Below are positions 7,105 through 10,000 of a DNA stretch of 10,000 bases, one piece after another. The translations under genes were made by a program, and so were the position numbers. The number at the start of each line of letters is the position of its first letter. Within the stretch, counting starts at the first letter, position 1. Origin of the DNA: Flavobacterium sp. (GTDB lineage Bacteria; Bacteroidota; Bacteroidia; Flavobacteriales; Flavobacteriaceae); the NCBI RefSeq assembly GCF_020217025.1, contig NZ_JAIWOF010000077.1, positions 1 through 10,000 on the forward strand. Direction: 5' to 3'. The notes beneath the pieces are model-generated. The model was given only the letters and a program-made list of their open reading frames with translations, searched no databases and was not told the DNA's origin.

Positions 7105-7133
7105 GTAGAGACAAGTCATTGACTTGTCTCTAC
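7105..7133. repeat. 29-nt near-perfect palindrome, REP-like element
   Basis: GTAGAGACAAGTCA (7105-7118) is followed by one T and then its exact reverse complement TGACTTGTCTCTAC (7120-7133), so a hairpin of about 12-14 bp can form on either strand. It sits 6 nt after the meaB stop, between convergent genes. No T-tract directly follows either arm (plus: GGGAATC; minus: TAAAAATTA, with a T-run only 10 nt further on), so it is not a canonical intrinsic terminator, though it may still help end both transcripts. Hairpins beginning GTAGAGAC or GTAGGGAC are, from memory, dispersed repeats in Bacteroidota and Cyanobacteria, similar to REP elements mobilised by RAYT (Y1-type) transposases. Only one copy is in this window. 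Confidence 0.75.
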
Positions 7134-7155
7134 GGGAATCAATAATAATCAAAAA

Positions 7156-7386
7156 TTATTCTTGCTCGTAACGTTCAATTTCTCTATCGTAGAATTCTCC
7201 AGCAATGGTAATTAAATGTTCCATTTCAGATTCCAATTCTTTTTCGTCTTCTTCTTCGATGTCTTCTAAAAATTCTACTTCGTCATCTTTTAAATTGATT
7301 ACGAATCTTGGATATTCTAAATGGATTACGAAAATATCTTCTGGAAAATCGGTATTATCACCGATAACAAATTTTGGTAAGTTCAT
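7156..7386 (-). CDS. Small acidic conserved hypothetical protein
   Basis: This 76-residue soluble protein starts MNLPKFVIGDNTDFPEDIFV, continues with a short predicted beta segment (VIHLEYPRFVINL), and ends in a very acidic helix (about residues 33-76) dense in Asp and Glu, finishing EFYDREIERYEQE. It has no Cys, signal peptide or membrane segment. Similar small proteins are, as I recall, widespread and uncharacterised in Flavobacteriia. The gene starts 26 nt downstream of the MATE stop on the same strand and is probably co-transcribed with it. The palindrome lies just beyond its 3' end. The smooth protein composition and the ATG start support a real gene; the function is unknown. Confidence 0.75.
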   Translation of the reverse strand: MNLPKFVIGDNTDFPEDIFVIHLEYPRFVINLKDDEVEFLEDIEEEDEKELESEMEHLITIAGEFYDREIERYEQE

Positions 7387-7412
7387 GTTTTTATGATTTT
7401 AATTTCTTCTTT

Positions 7413-8810
7413 TTATTGTAATTGAACTTGTTCTTGAGTTTGCCCTTGAACAAGTTTTTTCGTTAAGTAATTAAAGCGAATATACAAAAATATCGCGGCT
7501 GCTGTTAATCCAGCCAAAAGTCCAATCCAAACGCCAACGGCTTTTAATTCGGTTTCTAATCCTAAGTAAATGGATATTGGAAATCCAATTACCCAATACG
7601 CTACAAAAGTAATATACATTGGAATTTTAGCATCTTGCAAACCACGAAGCGCGCCTAAAACCACCACTTGCAAGCCATCTGAAATTTGAAAAACAGCCGC
7701 CACTAAAAGTAAGTTAGCCGAAATTGCGATTACTTCTAAGTTTTTAGTTAGGTTTTCTGCGTCATTTATATCAATAAAAATATAAGGTAATGAAGTATGT
7801 AAGGCAACAAATAGCAATGCGAAAACGACTTCAATGATGATAGTAAGTAAGAAAATAGAAATCGCTACTTTTCGTAAGGTAACATAATCATTCAACCCTT
7901 TTTGATTTCCAATACGAATCATTGCAGTAACGCTCAATCCCATGGCAAACATGAAAGTTAACGAAGCTAAACTCAACGCAATTTGATTTGCTGCTTGACT
8001 GGTAGTTCCAATCATACCACACAACCAAATAGCTCCAGTAAACAAAGCTACTTCAAAGAACATTTGCATGGCAGAAGGTATTCCGATTTTAATGATTTTT
8101 TGGTTGATTTCTTTCTTAATTTCTTTTAAACTAAATCCTTTAAAATAGGGGTGGAATTTCGGTTTTAGATTCATCATGTAGTGCATAAAACCTAGCATCA
8201 CAAAGCGTGAAACAATCGTTCCAACAGCCGCTCCAACGATCCCCCATTTTGGGAAAATCCAAATTCCGTAAATAAGGAAATAGTTAATCACCACATTGGT
8301 TATATTTCCAATAATAGTTGCCCACATGGAATATTTCGTTTCGCTCAAACCATCAGCAAATTGTTTGTACGCTTGGTACATAATTAACGGAATCAACGAA
8401 AAACCTACGATGTCTAAATACGGTTTTGCCATTTCCACTACAGCTTCAGGTTGGCCCATGTAAGCAATTAGCGGTTTGGAAAAGAAAATTAAGGTAAATA
8501 AAGCGACTCCTAAAATTGTACACAAATACAATCCATGATGAAACGCAGAACGACCGCCAGCAACATCATTTTTTCCATCGGATTCAGCTACTAATGGTGT
8601 AATGGCTGTTGAAAATCCGATTCCTAATGACATGGCAATGAATACAAAACTGTTTCCTAATGACACAGCGGCTAATTCGGTTGGGCCTAATTTTCCCACC
8701 ATTATATTATCCACAATTCCCACAACGGTATGACCTAACATTCCTAAAATAATAGGGTAGGCGAGTTTTAAGTTATATGAAAATTCTTTAGCGTAGTCGG
8801 AAAAAGTCAT
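7413..8810 (-). CDS. MATE family efflux transporter (NorM-like)
   Basis: MATE proteins are inner-membrane antiporters that expel cationic drugs and metabolites using a Na+ or H+ gradient. The 465-residue length and about twelve hydrophobic helices in two six-helix halves are typical. Motifs include YPIILGMLGHTVVGIVDNIM near residues 18-37 with LGPTELAAVSLGNS following, PLVAESDGKND in the first half, and the matching IGIPSAMQMFFE and AANQIALSLASL in the second. The frame stays open 16 codons further, to a TTG at 8858, but I choose the ATG at 8810: the extension (KNLFQNNYLCHKIAK) does not look like a MATE N-terminus, and a TACCTTTG promoter box (8827-8834) lies inside it. The C-terminus is a short Gln-rich tail (QGQTQEQVQLQ). 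Substrate is unknown. The small acidic gene at 7156 follows and is probably co-transcribed. Confidence 0.93.
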   Translation of the reverse strand: MTFSDYAKEFSYNLKLAYPIILGMLGHTVVGIVDNIMVGKLGPTELAAVSLGNSFVFIAMSLGIGFSTAITPLVAESDGKNDVAGGRSAFHHGLYLCTILGVALFTLIFFSKPLIAYMGQPEAVVEMAKPYLDIVGFSLIPLIMYQAYKQFADGLSETKYSMWATIIGNITNVVINYFLIYGIWIFPKWGIVGAAVGTIVSRFVMLGFMHYMMNLKPKFHPYFKGFSLKEIKKEINQKIIKIGIPSAMQMFFEVALFTGAIWLCGMIGTTSQAANQIALSLASLTFMFAMGLSVTAMIRIGNQKGLNDYVTLRKVAISIFLLTIIIEVVFALLFVALHTSLPYIFIDINDAENLTKNLEVIAISANLLLVAAVFQISDGLQVVVLGALRGLQDAKIPMYITFVAYWVIGFPISIYLGLETELKAVGVWIGLLAGLTAAAIFLYIRFNYLTKKLVQGQTQEQVQLQ

Positions 8811-8826
8811 TTTGGCAATTTTGTGG

Positions 8827-8859
8827 CAAAGGTAGTTATTTTGAAAAAGATTTTTCAAT
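8827..8859 (-). promoter_or_regulatory. Putative Bacteroidota-type promoter for the MATE gene
   Basis: On the minus strand, ATTG (8859-8856) is followed by a 21-nt spacer and TACCTTTG (8834-8827), an exact TAnnTTTG -7 box. It ends 16 nt before the ATG at 8810, giving a very short leader. This arrangement argues against the upstream TTG as translation start. It also suggests the MATE gene is transcribed separately from the gene ending at 8873. This is motif matching only. Confidence 0.5.
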
Positions 8860-8872
8860 AATAAAACATTAC

Positions 8873-9382
8873 TTAATCAACTTGGTTACTAGAAATTTTC
8901 TCTTCAAGAAATAAGTAAATATCATTTGTAGCATGAAAAGTAAATTGTTTACCCTTTGTGAATTTATTTAGATGAGAATTTTCTATATCCGATACAAAAA
9001 TTGTTTTAAAAGTAAATAGACTTTTTGAATTTGGTTTTTTGCTTTCAAAATAAGAAACAGAACCGCGTCCATTTCCAATTGTATCGTAAATTTTAAGTGT
9101 TTTAATTTCAGAATATTTTATTTCCTTTCTACTAAAAGGAACTTTCCTTATTATAGAATCTTTAGTTAAAATTATTTTAGATTTCACACTAAAAAATATT
9201 ACATAAGGTGTTAATAAAATAAAGGGTAAGGTGAAAAAAGATATTTTCCAATAGCCATCTCTAATTAAAACATACCCAAAAATAGATGCAATAACAGATA
9301 TAGCAAGTCCTAGGATAAACCAAAAAAAGGAGACAAATGATTTTATGTTTACTGCGGGATATATTTTTTCCACATTATCCAT
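8873..9382 (-). CDS. Two-helix membrane protein with possible bacterial PH-like domain, unknown function
   Basis: This 169-residue protein has an N-terminal cytoplasmic stretch (1-14), a helix pair at about residues 15-40 (SFFWFILGLAISVIASIFGYV) and 47-67 (ISFFTLPFILLTPYVIFFSV), and a C-terminal cytoplasmic domain. After the helices comes SKIILTKDSIIRKVPFSRKEIKYSEIKTL, shown here by position (about residues 68-96): an alternating strand pattern seen in bacterial PH-type domains that follow two membrane helices. The rest is polar and Ser/Lys-rich (GNGRGSVSYFESKKPNS) and ends in a helix (YLFLEEKISS). The coding sequence is clearly more AT-rich than its neighbours and may be a recent insertion between the ABC and MATE genes. 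It begins 27 nt after the ABC ATPase stop and could be read from the same transcript. The PH-like assignment is tentative. Confidence 0.65.
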   Translation of the reverse strand: MDNVEKIYPAVNIKSFVSFFWFILGLAISVIASIFGYVLIRDGYWKISFFTLPFILLTPYVIFFSVKSKIILTKDSIIRKVPFSRKEIKYSEIKTLKIYDTIGNGRGSVSYFESKKPNSKSLFTFKTIFVSDIENSHLNKFTKGKQFTFHATNDIYLFLEEKISSNQVD

Positions 9383-9409
9383 TTAAGTAATTCGGGATTT
9401 AAAGTGAAT

Positions 9410-10000
9410 TTACTTTTTTATATTTTGATTTATCGTATCACTTTCGATAAGTCCGTCTCGTAAACGAATGATTCTGTTTGCATAAGCGGCAATATCTTCT
9501 TCGTGCGTTACCAGGATTACCGTATTTCCGTTGGCGTGAATTTCGTTGAATAAATTCATGATTTCTACCGACGTTTTACTGTCTAAGTTTCCGGTTGGCT
9601 CATCTGCTAAAATGATAGAAGGTTTGTTTACCAAGGCTCTTGCCACTGCCACACGCTGACGTTGACCACCCGATAATTGATTTGGTTTGTGATCCATACG
9701 GTCTTGAAGTCCTACTTGTGTCAATACTTCAGTAGCTCTTTCAACACGTTCTGATTTCGAATGACCCGCATAAACCATTGGCAAAGCTACATTATCCAAA
9801 GCTGTTGTTCTTGGCATTAAGTTGAACGTTTGAAAAACGAATCCAATTTCTTTATTACGAATTCCTGCCAATTCATCGTCTTGCATTTCACTCACGTGTT
9901 TTCCGTTCAAAATGTACGTTCCAGAAGTTGGTGTATCCAAACAACCTAAAATGTTCATCAAAGTTGACTTTCCAGAACCTGAAGGGCCCATCAATGCTAC
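9410..10000 (-). CDS. ABC transporter ATP-binding protein, MacB/LolD type (5'-truncated by window edge)
   Basis: This is the ATPase subunit of an exporter-type ABC system that powers lipoprotein release, antimicrobial peptide or macrolide-type efflux through a FtsX/MacB-fold permease. The frame is open to the right edge, where it reads [13 protein letters not shown]. About 30 N-terminal residues are therefore missing, and the internal Met at 9991 is not the start. Visible motifs in order: Walker [11 protein letters not shown]-loop [17 protein letters not shown], signature [15 protein letters not shown], Walker [13 protein letters not shown] with D-loop, and H-loop [10 protein letters not shown]. 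Roughly 197 residues are visible and the full length would be about 230, usual for this family. [15 protein letters not shown] and DEPTGNLD are typical of the LolD/MacB/FtsE group. No permease gene is in view. The next gene downstream starts 27 nt after the stop. Confidence 0.95.
   Translation of the reverse strand, partial: VALMGPSGSGKSTLMNILGCLDTPTSGTYILNGKHVSEMQDDELAGIRNKEIGFVFQTFNLMPRTTALDNVALPMVYAGHSKSERVERATEVLTQVGLQDRMDHKPNQLSGGQRQRVAVARALVNKPSIILADEPTGNLDSKTSVEIMNLFNEIHANGNTVILVTHEEDIAAYANRIIRLRDGLIESDTINQNIKK

Noticed and set aside
7105..7133. Intrinsic terminator reading of the palindrome
   Set aside because: No T-tract immediately follows the hairpin on either strand; listed as a repeat instead.
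7205..7396. Ser-rich plus-strand frame opposite the small acidic gene
   Set aside because: The Ser run is the reverse complement of the Glu/Asp codons of the real gene.

Overview
The window looks like chromosomal DNA from a member of the Flavobacteriaceae (Bacteroidota), probably Flavobacterium or a close relative. The evidence is the low GC content, TAnnTTTG-type promoter boxes, a SecA with a Bacteroidota-style body and tail, a MeaB of the Flavobacterium type, and A/T-rich leaders without strong Shine-Dalgarno sites. This is a mostly housekeeping and transport region. I see no phage, CRISPR array, insertion sequence, rRNA or tRNA, and no convincing new multi-gene system.

Layout. From 1 to 2240 (+) lies the 3' two-thirds of secA, entering from the left edge. 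It ends at a clear hairpin terminator (about 2264-2298) whose arms and T-tract overlap a likely promoter for the next genes. From 2328 to 3576 (+) there are three tightly packed small genes: a secreted protein of unknown function, a stand-alone copy of what looks like the N-terminal domain of a Bacteroidota SAM-dependent methyltransferase, and an AT-rich two-helix membrane protein that starts directly after the previous stop codon in the same frame. They converge with a minus-strand pair (3582-5916): an AEC-family (auxin efflux carrier type) organic anion permease followed by a GlcD/D-lactate-dehydrogenase-like FAD oxidoreductase. A 96-bp divergent intergenic region separates that pair from meaB (6013-7098, +), a G-protein chaperone of methylmalonyl-CoA mutase that starts with TTG.

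From 7099 to the right edge the genes are on the minus strand. A 29-nt near-perfect palindrome (7105-7133), resembling a REP element, lies between meaB and a small acidic conserved protein (7156-7386). Upstream of the latter is a MATE-family multidrug/Na+ antiporter (7413-8810), whose start I place at an internal ATG because a promoter box lies just before it. Next come an AT-rich two-helix membrane protein with a possible bacterial PH-like domain (8873-9382) and the ATPase of a MacB/LolD-type ABC exporter, which is cut off by the right edge.

How the genes work together. The AEC permease and FAD dehydrogenase are plausibly one uptake-and-oxidation unit for a small hydroxy acid such as lactate, glycolate or malate. 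The MATE and ABC genes are both export functions but probably separate transcription units. SecA and MeaB are stand-alone housekeeping genes here; no sec partner and no mutA/mutB lies in the window. The items most worth a second look are the truncated methyltransferase-like domain protein, the palindromic repeat, and the terminator-promoter overlap behind secA.
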